Below are positions 37,043 to 51,800 of a stretch of 64,000 nucleotides of DNA, one piece after another. The notes below the pieces were generated by a model. It saw only the letters and a program-made list of their open reading frames with translations. It was not told the DNA's origin and searched no databases. A program made the position numbers and the translations under genes. Within the stretch, counting starts at the first letter, position 1. Every line of letters starts with the position of its first letter. Source of the DNA: Caenorhabditis remanei (lineage: Eukaryota; Nematoda; Chromadorea; Rhabditida; Rhabditidae); contig NC_071329.1 in NCBI RefSeq assembly GCF_010183535.1, positions 13,020,001 to 13,084,000 of the forward strand, in the 5' to 3' direction.

Positions 37043-38303
37043 ATGAGCCCTCGTCATTTCATCCTTGTCAGCCTTCTACTTGGCCTAGTGTCTGCCGATT
37101 TCTCGACCAGCTTCAAAAACTTCATAATTGCTAATTATGGACAAGAAATGTATGATAATCTGGCAAGAAATGATTTGGGATCAGTTGGAAGTTATGGAGG
37201 AGGAAGTCACGATGGAAACAGTCCAACCAGGTGATTCAGTGATTTCAGGAATACTGTAGTTAGGAAGGATAGCACTGACAGATAGCTGGTGGTACGAGGT
37301 CTGAAAAATTAATGAGTTTTCAGCAAGAGAGCAGTCATCCTTGTTCATGGAACAACCAACAACGCTGGAACATTTTCTTTCCAACGGAATACACTTTTGA
37401 ATAATGGATGGAGTGATGAAACTGTCTACGGAACAACGTATGGAAGTGGTAGTGCCGAAATAACACCTGCTCCAGATGTGGCCATGGAATGTGAATTTGT
37501 TCAGCAGGTTCTGATCTGATCTTATCTTATCATTCACCTTAATCCAATAAATTACAGGTCAGGAACATGATTACTGTAGTGGCGAATTTCACAAAACAAA
37601 AAGTTGACGTGATTGGATATTCGTTGGGTTCTCCGATTGCAAGAAAGGCGATTCTCGGTGGAGAATGTGCAGATAATTCTACAGTAAACCTCGGAAGCCC
37701 ATTGACTAGTTCAGTTGAAACTTATGTTTCAGTAGCCGGTAAGCCTAAACTCAATAATTGAAGGAGGTGAGAACTCAAAAAAATTTTGGCTCAAATCTCG
37801 GTTAGTAGTTGCTCTCTGGGTCCCAAACTCATGACCGAACGCGCAGGAACGCCGATGACCAATTCGGGTTGTGATAAATGTGGGGTGCCTCTCAATCACA
37901 ATTTCGATCTCATTTTTTTCTGCGTTCTCACTTCATTAAAAAAAGAGAAATTTCAGGAGCAAACCGTGCATCTTATCTCTGTGTTCTCCCTGTCACCAAT
38001 GCCTGTTCTACCACAAATGGACTATTCTGTTTGTCTTCTTTCCTCACAAATATCAATGCACAGTAGGTTGTAGACTTACAGAAATATATCAATTGATGTA
38101 TTTTCAGACAAGGTTACGAAGGAAGTCATATTTATTCCATCTATGGCCCTTCTGATGACAAAGTTGGATTCTACAACCTTCCATGTTTGACCAGAAACTC
38201 TCGGATTGTCGGAGCCACTGAATATGCTAATGCAACAGGAAATCATGATGCTATTCTTTCTGGAACAATCAATCTGCAAATGACATATCTCAATGCTAAT
38301 TGA
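37043..38303 (+). CDS. Secreted class-2 lipase (lipase B)
   Basis: Five exons (37043-37230, 37324-37507, 37558-37738, 37957-38062, 38108-38303) give 284 residues. The signal peptide is MSPRHFILVSLLLGLVSA. The catalytic elbow is GYSLGS at about residues 143-148, the oxyanion strand is VILVHGTT, the acid region is YGPSDDKVG and the His is in GNHDAIL near the end. Exon 1 has the same length (188 nt) and phase as in lipase A, so the pair arose by tandem duplication. Here the segment DETVYGTTYG is read through in one exon, unlike in A. It is probably an intestinal secreted esterase/lipase. AATAAA is at 38365-38370. Confidence 0.88.
37766..37955 (-). repeat. tRNA-derived (SINE-like) repeat, copy 2, A box lost
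   Basis: It is reverse oriented relative to copy 1 and shares AGGAGGTGAGAACTCAAA, the B-box side (CTCATGACC, CGCGC) and GTGCCTCTCAATCACAAT. The segment holding the A box in copy 1 is missing or replaced. It lies in lipase B intron 3. Confidence 0.6.
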
Positions 38304-38745
38304 CGGACCCGATAAATACTGTAATTTGATGAGAATGAAAAAGTGTATTAAAAAAACTAAATCAAATAAAAGTAAAAAAGGAAGGACAATTTGATTGAGA
38401 TCACTACCGTTACATTGAAAGGAGCGACTCTATTCAGGACAAACTAGGCAGGAGAAAAGGCATTTGTGGGGGTGGAAAGAATCCGGGAAGTCAGAAGTTT
38501 CGGGAGAATTGATCACAATGATTCGAAGTATTGGGGGGAGAAATGGTAAGAGCGATTGTGAAAAAGTATACTGAGAAAGAGTGTATGGCTGTTTGATCGC
38601 GCCTGGCGAGGTATCCTCAAAAAGGGAAAAATGGATATCAAATGGAAGAAGAATTGGTCAAAAAAAAGTAGTTAGAAGTCTGATTAAGCATGAAATTATA
38701 ATACAAAAGTATATGTATATAGTAGGAAACTATGAACTGTATATC
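38304..38745. other. Convergent 3' region between lipase B and the zinc-finger-like gene
   Basis: It holds the lipase B poly(A) signal (38365). No further coding sequence is supported. An open frame at 38581-38766 has no domain or splice context. Confidence 0.5.
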
Positions 38746-40378
38746 TCAACATTCCGTCTCGATTGATTCGTCTGAATCACTCCGCCGCCGTGGAATTCCT
38801 TTTGCGGGATCAGGGAACACGTATTGACAAGCGTTGAATGATGGTGGCATTCCGTAACCGAAAGCTGTTTGACAATCCATTGGCGATTCTCTGAAAATAA
38901 TTTATAAGAACTGACGGAGTTAAAGTTTCAGCTCTCACTCACTTGTCATCATGGTTTGTGGATGACGCGCATTTCACCATATGACTGTAGAGATCTCCAG
39001 ACGTAGCAAAATTCACAGCTTTGCATAATGTACACTGAATATGTCTGACGTCTCGTTTAACTGGCATAATATGCATCACACTGTGCTTATATCTCTTGTC
39101 AAACATTCCGGTACGGTCCTCATTCTGAAAAGAAAGCAGCATATTTCAACTGAAACTTTGAAAAAAGTACGGTACCTGAATATAGTAATAATCCGGTAAT
39201 GCTTTACTACACTTTCCTTCATTGAAATCTTCAGAAAGATGCAAATCATATTGACTATAACTTCCAAATGTTCCTTTGCAATTGAAACAAAACACGCCTG
39301 GTTCTTTATGCTCTATACATTTTGAAGTTCTGAGTTTTGATTCAGGTCGAGTGGGTTGAGTAGATTCAATGAGTACTTCATGAATTTTGAAATGTTGAAC
39401 ATCATCCTCATACTCCTTTTCTTTTGCTTCGTAGAATCTGCAAAATCGAAGAACTAGAGGGGAGTACGTTTTGAAAAAAAGAGAAAGACAACAGCTTCAG
39501 AAGGTGCTAATCGAATTGAGAGTCACTCTTCTCTTCTTCGTCTTCTTCTTGCCCACTTCAGTTCCATTTCAACTCACTCTGGTTCCGGCTCTGATTCCAC
39601 ATGCTCAGTTTCTGTTGGCACCTCTGCCATTTCCACTTTTTTTGGCATGATCATATCAGGTCGAAGAGATTGCTCCATTACTGCCAGCGCATTGAATCTC
39701 CATTGTTTTTCAGCATTCAATGCAAGCCTCATCTCTGAAATTCGGAAATTACTTTCAAATCAATCTCATCATCAACAGTTAGTTACCGTTAGAACAATCA
39801 TAATCGGAGAACTTCCTCATTTCCTCTTTTCTAACAGCCTTTCTGACAGCTTCTTTATCACAAACATGTTCTTTTGCGACTGTAAAACTACGAAAACCCA
39901 TTCGACAAGGTTCACAGAAAAAAGGAAGAACTCGTGGCTTCATTTGTTTTTTGTATTTCCGTACAAGGTTCACGGCAATTCGATGCGAAGGACTTCCACT
40001 GTTCCATCGCTTAGGCCGGCTGGAAAAATGGAGAACATTTTTGAGAATCCCCGAAAAACTGAGATTCGAAGATTTGTCATGCATCGAATAAAACACATTA
40101 CTCCCCCTCTCTTTTCTTCTTTTCTCTTGGCTCTTCTCAATAATATTACACAAAAAGAAGAGTGAGAACACATGTTGAGACGTTGAAATATTGGATCAAT
40201 ATCCAATTTATCAGCTATCTTTTTGAACTTAACTTTTTTGTCTAATCCATTTTTTTTAAGAGACTTCACTTCTCTCAACTCACCTTTGTAAAACTCCACG
40301 AAGTGACGGGTGAAGGAGATAGGCGACACCAAGTGGTAAATCCCTAATCATGAATTTCCGATTCTGGGGTCGCTTCAT
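38746..40378 (-). CDS. Zinc-finger-like protein with three Cys/His modules
   Basis: Six exons (40378-40284, 40019-39787, 39734-39578, 39437-39176, 39124-38943, 38890-38746) give 357 residues from the upstream ATG, or 348 from the ATG at 40351. After a basic N-terminus (MKRPQNRKF, then RPKRWNSGSPSHRIAVNLVR) come three Cys pairs with distal His/Cys: FFCEPCRMGFRSFTVAKEHV, FCFNCKGTFGSYSQYDLHL and IQCTLCKAVNFATSGDLYSH. These resemble C2H2 fingers with variable spacing. A Glu-rich linker (ETEHVESEPEPE) lies between modules 1 and 2. Nucleic-acid binding is plausible but not shown. I do not recognise an orthologue by name. The first exon overlaps the 5' coding end of the divergent one-Ig gene. Confidence 0.75.
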
Positions 40379-41272
40379 TTTCTTCTTCTGCTTTTTACTC
40401 GGAGCCATTGATTCGAGAGGTGGACGTCGAGGAGGAAAAGGAAAAGGAAAGAGTAACCTGCAATTTGCGCAAGTTGCCGAATTTTCATTGGTTCAAACGG
40501 TTCTTTCGGATAATAGAGTAAGAGAATATTAAGAGAAATTGTATTTAAAAAATATAACAAATTATTACAGAGCGCTCAAATCATAACTGGCTCCCATTTC
40601 AGTCAGACATATCGATTGGGTTATAAACTTCTGATTATTTGTAAAGCACGTGGAGACCCGAGGCCAACTATAAAATGGTACAAAGAGGGAGCAGAGATTC
40701 AACCAAAAGCAAGTATTCATGTAAGTCTAGATCTTTACAATTATTGATTTAAAATAAAAGTCGAATTTCAGTATTATGAGAAACCAATCGAAAATGACAC
40801 AATTTGGAGTAAATTAGAAGTTGGTAAGTTAACATTTTAGCGGACGAATTAGTTAGCCGACGGTTTGTTGCGAAAAAGAGAAAAGTTATGGAGAAAAGAA
40901 ATCGAAATGATCTGATAAGGGGAAGTGTTCTTTTTTAGACTGTGTCAGCGTTTTGCATTCTTTCTTTTCCCTAACTTTCTTTCCTTACTCTTCGAAATTC
41001 TTCTCACTGATCACTTTTGAACACAAGCACACACATAAAACGTTTTTCAAGCACTTGAAACTCTTGAATGATTATTTACACATTCTTTCTATAGATGCAA
41101 CTTTTGCACAAACGAGTACAAACTATCAAACAGTTAGAAGTTCTACAATTCTACAATAAGTGTAATTATTTCAGACCCGGCTACAATGGGAGATCAAGGA
41201 GTATATGCGTGCGTTGCTAATAATCCACATGGAGTTATGGCTAAAAATTTCAAAGCAGAATACACTTATTGA
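40350..41272 (+). CDS. Secreted single-immunoglobulin-domain protein
   Basis: Four exons (40350-40517, 40571-40720, 40772-40823, 41175-41272) give 155 residues. The signal peptide is MNFRFWGRFIFFFCFLLGAIDS, followed by a Gly/Arg/Lys-rich stretch (RGGRRGGKGKGKS) that could bind heparan sulfate or nucleic acid. One Ig domain follows: first Cys in LLIICKARGDPRPTIKWYKE, core Trp in IKWYK, second Cys in DQGVYACVANNPHG. It resembles nematode one-Ig (OIG) or ZIG secreted proteins, which shape neuronal position and synapses; the specific member is not assigned. The stop codon overlaps AATAAA (41272-41277), so the 3' UTR is very short. Confidence 0.85.
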
Positions 41273-41280
41273 ATAAAGAA

Positions 41281-44340
<3,060 letters not shown>

Positions 44341-45360
44341 ATATTGTTGTTTCCGTTTTGTATTATCATTGTGACTGTGTGTTTTTCTTTTCTATGTCCA
44401 AATCTTCTTAGCCTCTGATGTCCCCTTCCTTTTCTCATATACCTAAACTTCCCTGAAAATGCCAAAAAGAGAAGCGATAGCTATCGTGATGGCTCCATCA
44501 TCGACGATGTTATCCTTCATCGTTTCATATAATCTATCTAGTAGCATCTCGAAGAGCATGATTCCAGAACATTTCAACTAATTTGAATGGGATTTCGAAG
44601 CTCCGGTGTTGTTTTTTCAAGACAAATGATACATTATTTTCGAAATTTCATTCAATTCATTAAAGATTTTCTAAAATTCATCCAAATTAACTATATAGAT
44701 CACCCTTTTCAATGACACATTCTCTCTTAACATTTTCTTTGTCGTTTTTGTCTTTTTTTATCCCAAAACGTGTTTATAGTCCGGATACCCCGATAAGTAA
44801 AAGCGCCTTCTTCCCCTTTTCCATGTTTTTTATAATTAAAAATGGTGTTAAATAGCACAATATGGCTCAATCAACTACATCCCGAGTCGCTTGTTTCTTC
44901 ATTTGCTGCTCAAAAATACCGACCAGTTTTGTTTTCTTTTTCGTGCTTCTGCCTCCACATACTCTCAATTTTTAACTGTTTTCGTCTCATCCACTCCGTT
45001 TTGTGTCTTTTCTTCCAAGAACAACTGTATTTTAATTTTCTACATATTGTTGTTATATATTTGCGATCCAAAACAATAAAGGTGTGATATAAAAATTAAG
45101 AATTTGTAAGTTTCATTTAGATCTGAAAAGTATACAAAGTGTCGAGAAACCGGAACCGGAAGGCAATGAGAAAAGAATAGTGATGAGTGAGTTGAAACAT
45201 TGGGGGGAACAAAAATTCATCATTATCACTGAAAATAGTACTGTTTGACGAGGGGAAAAGGAGGAAATCACCGTTTTTGGAGAACTAGAAGCGATAAGAG
45301 AACGAGTGGGAGAAGGGCAAGGATGACTAGAAAACGATGGGGAAATGATGGAAATTGTGA
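44341..45360. other. cdc-42 3' UTR and convergent spacer
   Basis: The cdc-42 3' UTR runs to the AATAAA at 45075. Open frames in it are not gene-like. The remaining 280 bp before the CYRI stop shows nothing recognisable. Confidence 0.5.
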
Positions 45361-48300
45361 TTATTTTACTTCAATCAGATGACGAAGAGACTTCGGAGTA
45401 CTCGAATCGTTGTAGTGTTTCGTTGTGAATCGAAGTCCGGCAAGTAGGCAATCAGACTGAAAATTAATAAATTGAATCTGTTTTTGTTTTGGTTTTTTCG
45501 GTTCTCATATTAGCACGGCAAGTTTCTTACAACATCGCTCTACCAAAATCGAAGAAAATTGTGTGCATTTTTCAAGGGCATTCCGGTGGACCGCAGTTGG
45601 AACTACTGTGCCGAGCTAATAGTCTCCTAATTTCTTAAGTTCATCATAAAATATTCACCTGTTCTTGTGTTGTATTGGATTTGATCAACCTAACTACATC
45701 TCTCATATCAATCGATGAATTCGACACAAATGCTCCATTCTGATCCACGTGATCAAATAAAATCACAAGTCCAGTCATGACTCGACAGCATAAATGTTTC
45801 GATGAATCTGTCAACCGTGCCAGACACTCTTCATTAGCCAACATAAAACGGCAGACGCTGAAAATTGAAGTCAATTAGGAAGGGATACGGTATTGGAGGA
45901 AAGGGCTCACTTGATAATTGTTACGAAGACATCGGTTGTATTGTTTATTGGAAGGGATTGATGTGTATGCATGTAGGAGTCAACTCCATTACATAATGCT
46001 TTCAACATTGGATTTCCTTCGCATAGAAACATTTGAACTTGAGGAAGTTCTGGTACTCCTTGGTCTCTGTAATCATAATTATTCAAGTTTTTCTTGTTTT
46101 TTCTCTTCATTTTTAAATTAAAATCTTACTCGAAATCCTGGTAAACAATGTGTTTCGCTCGGCGGTAATAACTGTAGTCGTTTGTAATTTGGGCGGTTTT
46201 CATCTGGAATTCGGAATATTCGGAATCTCTTTTTCTCTCAAAGAATTACCTTGACAACATCAAAATCCAGTACAAATCCAATTAGTCGGGCGAATTGTTT
46301 GGCGATGGACTGTTTATTGGCAAGTTGTTCCTCAAGAGGTAACGGTCCAGATGACAATTCCCATAGCAGTATCGGCACGATCTTTCCGATTTTTGTCACG
46401 TGTTCATAGTAGGAACAAGTTCTCGCGACGAAGGGTTCTAGTTTTGTCATCAGGATTTTCAATGCTTGGGTATCACTGTCGTTTTTCAGTTGTGACCGTT
46501 CAATGTAGCAGCCTAAAAGCAAAGATAAAATGTATTGGAAGTCACCGAAGAATCAAAGAATCATACCATTTCCATAACTTGAGACATCTGCTAAAACCAC
46601 ATCACAATCATGTAACACCTCCTCTGCCATATTGTAAATTTCTCTCTCTTCATTCGTCGGTTGTGCATTCTCAAAATCCACGAATATCTCAACCCATTTC
46701 GAATTGTCATCAGCCGTTGATCGTATGATTGATCGTATCATCTCTAGACATGATGCATCCGATTCTCGAATGTTTGACGGCATTCTGCGAATCATTAAGC
46801 TGAGTTTCGATGAGGCAAACTGTATATTTTGGAAAGTGAAAGTAAAAACGAAAAGAGAAATAAGCGTATAATTACAAAAGGATCATCGAAAAGAGGAAGA
46901 AGGCGGCAAAGTGGTGAGGATCATGTGATGAAAAGGAAAGAAAAAGAAGGAATAGTAGTTGAGTGAAAACTAGAAAATGAGTGAATCAAAACAAGCAAAA
47001 AAGGAGATGGAATAGCATCTGGAGGTTTTAAAAAAGGGGTCGGGAAGGGGAGAAAGTGTAGAAATATGACAAATGGGGATGAAATGAAAAAAAAAGAGTT
47101 TGGAAGTGGGGAAAGTTGCACCTGGTACAATAGTTGGCAGCTGGGATACGTACCAGTTCGAATAGTACGAATGATCTACTTTTGGGAGTTTTCGGATAAG
47201 ATTGAAACGGAATGGAAAATTGAAAAGTGGGATTGAGAGATCATGATCGTATGGGACAATTCATAAAATTGAAGGGTCGTCTTACGGTATCCAAGGAGAA
47301 TCTTTTAAACATGAAAAACCCATTTTCAAGTTAAAAAAGATTTTATGTCAGAAAGTGTACAGTAGAATTAAAAAGATGCGCATAGATCCAAAAGTAGAAC
47401 GGAATTTCGGTGGAGCGCAGTTGTAAGAACTGTGCCGAGACAATAGAGCAGGATTCTTAAAATTTTATATCTGGAACATTATAAATTCAGATTCACAAAA
47501 TCTTATATCCAATAACAGAAATTCGTGCTCCGAAACTCTAATTTTAAGAAAATTACTGTATCGCTTTGAACAGAAAACTATCATGTGGGTTAGTTTGTCC
47601 GGATGTCCACCAAAACAAACGTTTTCCGAATCCGCACTCCGTCCTAACAGGATAAACGATCAAAGAACATGTATACAGTTTTCAGAAGCCCTCAATTTAC
47701 AAAAAAAGAAAAAGCGTAGGTGTGAAAACAGAAAAATGGTAGGAAAAAGGTAACCGAACATATTGGACTTGTAAAATGCAAACATATTGGGTGGCCGTGT
47801 GTTTGAATTGTGTACATATACATATATATCGGTGAAGGCAGTGCGCGGGAATGCATTTCCTAGTGGATGTTGTCCGAAAAATGAGAACAGAGGATGGATG
47901 GAAGAGGAAAGAAGAAGCCAAAATAAGAGCTATAAAAAGTGCAGTAGCTCTCCGGTTGTGTGGACCGAAACATAATGGCTCATGGATACGAAATGCGCGA
48001 AAAAGAGGAAATTGGCGGGTGCTTCTTCGTCTTGAAGGAAAGAGCAAAAATGGGTTGAGACAATGGACTCATTTAGGGGAGGAAATGAAGGGGCAAAGGA
48101 CAAGAAAATTCGGTCATAAACGGGGTGGAAGACGTGAGGAAAAGTGAAAAGTTGTTTATGGATGAAGACGTCTTGTCCTTACGGAAAAGAGAAAGATTTG
48201 TCACGGGAATGGAAGAAGAAAAGAATACAAAAGAAAAAGAAGACATGATTAGAGAGAAGGTGGGAGGAAGGAGTGGATACTTACGAACAAGTAGTCAATG

Positions 48301-48568
48301 ACCTTGGAGAAGAGGTGACATCTACATATTTATCAATTTGATGCCTCTCAAATGAGTCGTACGATAGGAAAGAGGAGGAGGAATCAGATGAAGAATAAGA
48401 AGGTGTGGCTGGAAAATTGACAAAAGATGGGAAGTAAGAAGAGAGACTTGTCACATTAAATGTGTTCAACAAAGTGGTTTCTTTTATTGCCACGTCATAA
48501 AAAATGGGGGATGAAGTTGGAAAAGAAGTTAGAGGCGGATGGATGAGATGGATGAGGATCGTCGCCAT
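45361..48568 (-). CDS. cyri-1: CYRI (FAM49) orthologue, Rac1-binding regulator of SCAR/WAVE
   Basis: Core exons (46799-46567, 46512-46250, 46203-46130, 46066-45911, 45857-45659, 45456-45361) match human CYRI proteins along their length: VDFENAQPTNEER, TNDYSYYRRAK (the two Arg needed for Rac1 binding), CEGNPMLKAL, LPINNTTDVFV, VCRFMLANEE, RVMTGLVILFDHV, GAFVSNSSIDM and GLRFTTKHYND. In the family, CYRI binds active Rac1 and restrains the SCAR/WAVE complex, limiting Arp2/3-driven protrusion. The core starts at MPSN (46783) or MIRR (46795), giving 334 or 338 residues. A further 5' exon (48568-48285) splices in frame across a 1.5-kb intron to give 434 residues with a Ser-rich N-terminus. The human N-terminal myristoylation Gly is absent in every version. 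The gene name follows C. elegans usage. Confidence 0.88.
48285..48568 (-). other. Candidate alternative first exon of the CYRI gene
   Basis: It is open for 94 codons from ATG and ends TC|GTAAGT, phase 2, which joins C|TTAATG at 46799 (or A|ATG at 46784) without a frame break. The peptide is Ser-rich and low in known motifs (SSSDSSSSFLSYDSFERHQ). Its ATG lies inside the terminal repeat of the neighbouring foldback, so either the true start is elsewhere or the element supplied it. Confidence 0.5.
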
Positions 48569-48840
48569 CAAGTAGATTTTAATGAATCACACAGATTAAA
48601 GGTAGAGCTTCATTTTTGTAGTTGACAACTTTTTTCCATGACCACTCCCTAGAGAGTTACGTATCGACAAAGCAATTTCTCCCTCAAATCGTCCTATTTC
48701 AGTGTAAAATAGTGCGATTTTTGAGCTTTCGTCTTAAAATGACCATAACTCTCTAGGGAGTGTCCGTACAAAAAATTGTCAACTACAAAAATGAAGCTCT
48801 ACCTTTGATCAGGATAATTCATTATAAATCTACTTGATGG
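48565..48840. repeat. Foldback element with about 70-bp inverted termini
   Basis: The termini CCATCAAGTAGATTT and AAATCTACTTGATGG are complementary. Long inner blocks also pair, including GGTAGAGCTTCATTTTTGTA and the CTCCCTAGAGAGTTA region. Total about 276 bp. It is a MITE-like unit that abuts the candidate CYRI first exon. Confidence 0.8.
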
Positions 48841-51800
48841 GACTATCGGTATTACCATGATACACTCTCAAAGTTGGTCAATTTCAACTGAAAACTGCCA
48901 AAGTTCACAAACTTTTGGCCAGTACTGTATTAAAATTAAAATCTGATATATTTATCCATTGCAACCTTTCAAAAGTTCTAATTGATTCGTTCTCAATTTT
49001 TTCAATTTCAGTAAAGCGAAAATGTCATTAATGGAATATAGTAATTCATAAATCATTTGAAATTTGAAATGTTTCTTAGAAGTTCTAAACGAAACAAAAA
49101 ACTCAGAAATTGATCAGAAGTGATCAGAATTGTTTGCTAAACAAAAATAGGGCCTCGTGATTTTTTTCGTCTTTGAAACTGAGAAAAATGTATAAACGAG
49201 AAATGAAATTCGATCTGGAGTCGTGAGGAAATTCAAAAAAGGCTTTTTTCTTTTTCAGGCGTTTTTTTCATTTTCCAGCTGACATTCTTGATTGTTGAGA
49301 AAACAGAGGCTGTGAAATCTTGACAGAATCAAATGGAAATGAGAAAAAGAAGTGAGAAAAAGAGAAAAAGAGAACATCAAGAAAGAGAAATAGGTGGTAT
49401 GTTTACCAAAGTGTCAAAACGTTCCAAAATGAAAAAAGAAAAACGAACAAAGAAAAAGGTAGGAAGTAGAAAAAAACAAGGGGAAATTGGCTCGCGCGGT
49501 TTCGAAATGACGGTGACACGAAGCAAATAAAAGAAAATGAAGAAAAACGAAAAGAGACAGAAAGAGAAAGATGACTTTCAATTGTTATTCTGAATACTCA
49601 CAAAATTGGATGATCCATTATTCATTGAACTCTATTTTCTATTATTTTCTTGTTTTTGTATTCAGAAATAGAAAGAAAACAGGAAGAGAAGTCTAGACCC
49701 CAAATAGTGGAAACAAAAGCAAATAAAAATCGAATTATGTCCGGTGCCAGATGGTGTCGATTTACAAGCTGTGGATGAAGAGAAGAAGAAGGAGAGGTAC
49801 TTTGGAAAAGGAAAAGAAGAAGCTTCAAGTGAATTGGCAACACTTATCTGGAGGAGGAGGAAAAGAGGATGAACGACTCGAAAATTTGATATCAATGGGA
49901 AACATATGTCGAATGGATTGAAATGTAAAGGATTAGAGAGATATTCAGAGGAGAGAGAAAGAGACACAGAGAGATTGAACAAATTGTTTGGGGGAGTGAA
50001 ATGAAACAAGGCGATGAGTACAAGTTCATTGAGAGGTGAGAGAAATAGAGAAAGTGAGTGATGACTAATCATGTAGAGAGTTCATTCTCACAACTTTTTT
50101 AATTCGACCTTGTTTTGGGAGAACTGGAAAAAGAAAAAGAAGGGAAATGAAATGAAAAGGTGAATCTAGATTTCACTTGTGCCCAGAAACGATGACTCAA
50201 AATAGTGGAATATTGGAAACAGTTATATTATTTGCTGAATCTATCGGCATTATTAAAAACAACTGAGATGAAAACAATTGTATTTTTTCAATTTGCTCAG
50301 CTGAAACTGATGGCACCTGGTTTTAATATAAACGTAAGCTGACCAAGATCTAGGATTCAGAGTGAAAGTTCTGATTGGATTGGATATTTATCAGTTTCAG
50401 AAGATTCAAATGATTCGAATGATTCTGGTAAAAGGATATGATCTGGATTATGGAATAGAGCATCAAGAGAAATTGGAAAGAGGAAAAGAGGAAAAGTGAA
50501 AAAGCGCAAAACTTCCGAGACATTCTGCGTCTCTTCGACTCATCTAATCTCTTCATTTCCCTTCATTCTATCAGTTGACATGTTGTGCCAGTCACTCTGC
50601 GTCGCAATAGACTGTATTGTGTTTCACACGCAGCGATCCTCTTGGTCTGGGAGTCGGGACGTGTGCGTTGACAAGAGATAAAAAGATAAACGAAGAGAGA
50701 TGAAGAGAGAAGGTAATTGAATCTGTTTGGAGGAGGAATGGGATATTGGTCAAATGACCACACCGATCCTGTAGAGAGAGAACTCAAAGAGCATGACTCC
50801 AGGAGGAGGACAACACATGTTCCTGCCTCCTTCTTTTCAAATATTTGACCACACGTTCCTTTCCCAACACGGGCGGTCTTTTATGCTTCTGCTTCCGCCT
50901 CTCTCCTCTCGACAATTAGCATTGATTTTATGGTTGATCGAATGAATGAATTCCCCCTCTCTCTTATTCTTTCATCTAAATGTCACATAAGCTCAGTGCG
51001 CAATGGAAGGCCTGGAAAACATATGGCATATTACGGGTGCGCGAAAATAAATGAGAGGAAATAGGGGAATGAAGCTGATGCCTCCTCTCACCTGATTTAT
51101 GACTCTTTTAATCGTTGTCGAGTCGGTTTCCAAATAGAAAAAGTGTCACAAGCGAGAGTGAAAAGAGAGATGGGAGGAGCCGTATGTCATATTAGCATAA
51201 TCGGGTTGGAAATGGGAGAGGAAATAACAGAATCGGCTCAAAAAACACAGTGTGTTTGTAGAGTTACGAGAAATGAAAAGAGGAGGAGGGATGAAACAGT
51301 TTTCCATGTTTTATGAATCAATCGTAAAACTGGTAAGAAAAGAGAGAGGTTATCAGTTTTTTTTTGGGAAAAAACGTTATGTGTGTTTACGAATTTTATC
51401 AGTACTGTAGGTTTGATAAAAGAGCATTTATAGACAGAATGACAGTTTTTTGAGCCATTGTACTCTTGCACTAGTTTGTCATTTTTCAAATTTCAAACGT
51501 TTGAAAATAGGACAGAGGTAATCGCATTAAAAGTAGGATACCCTTGTAATAGAAATAAGCCCATTTATTATTTTTGTCGTTTCGAAAAGAAGAAAAAGAC
51601 AGGCTTGCAAAATTTCGGGTAGGCCTGGATTTGAATTTTTGAACTTTTTTCGAACTAAAATTTTTTCTGAAAATATTCCATAATTTTCCTGAAGTATAAT
51701 TCCTCAAAAACCTATGAAACATACAAAAAACCGTTCTAAAAAACTTTTTTCAAAAAAAAATACGGACAAAAAATAATTTTTCAGTAAACTTTCAGGCCAG

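Noticed and set aside
40020..40332. Open frames across intron 1 of the zinc-finger-like gene
   Set aside because: The GTGAGT donor at 40283 and TTTTCCAG acceptor at 40020 give a clean junction; retention in frame would require a different start.
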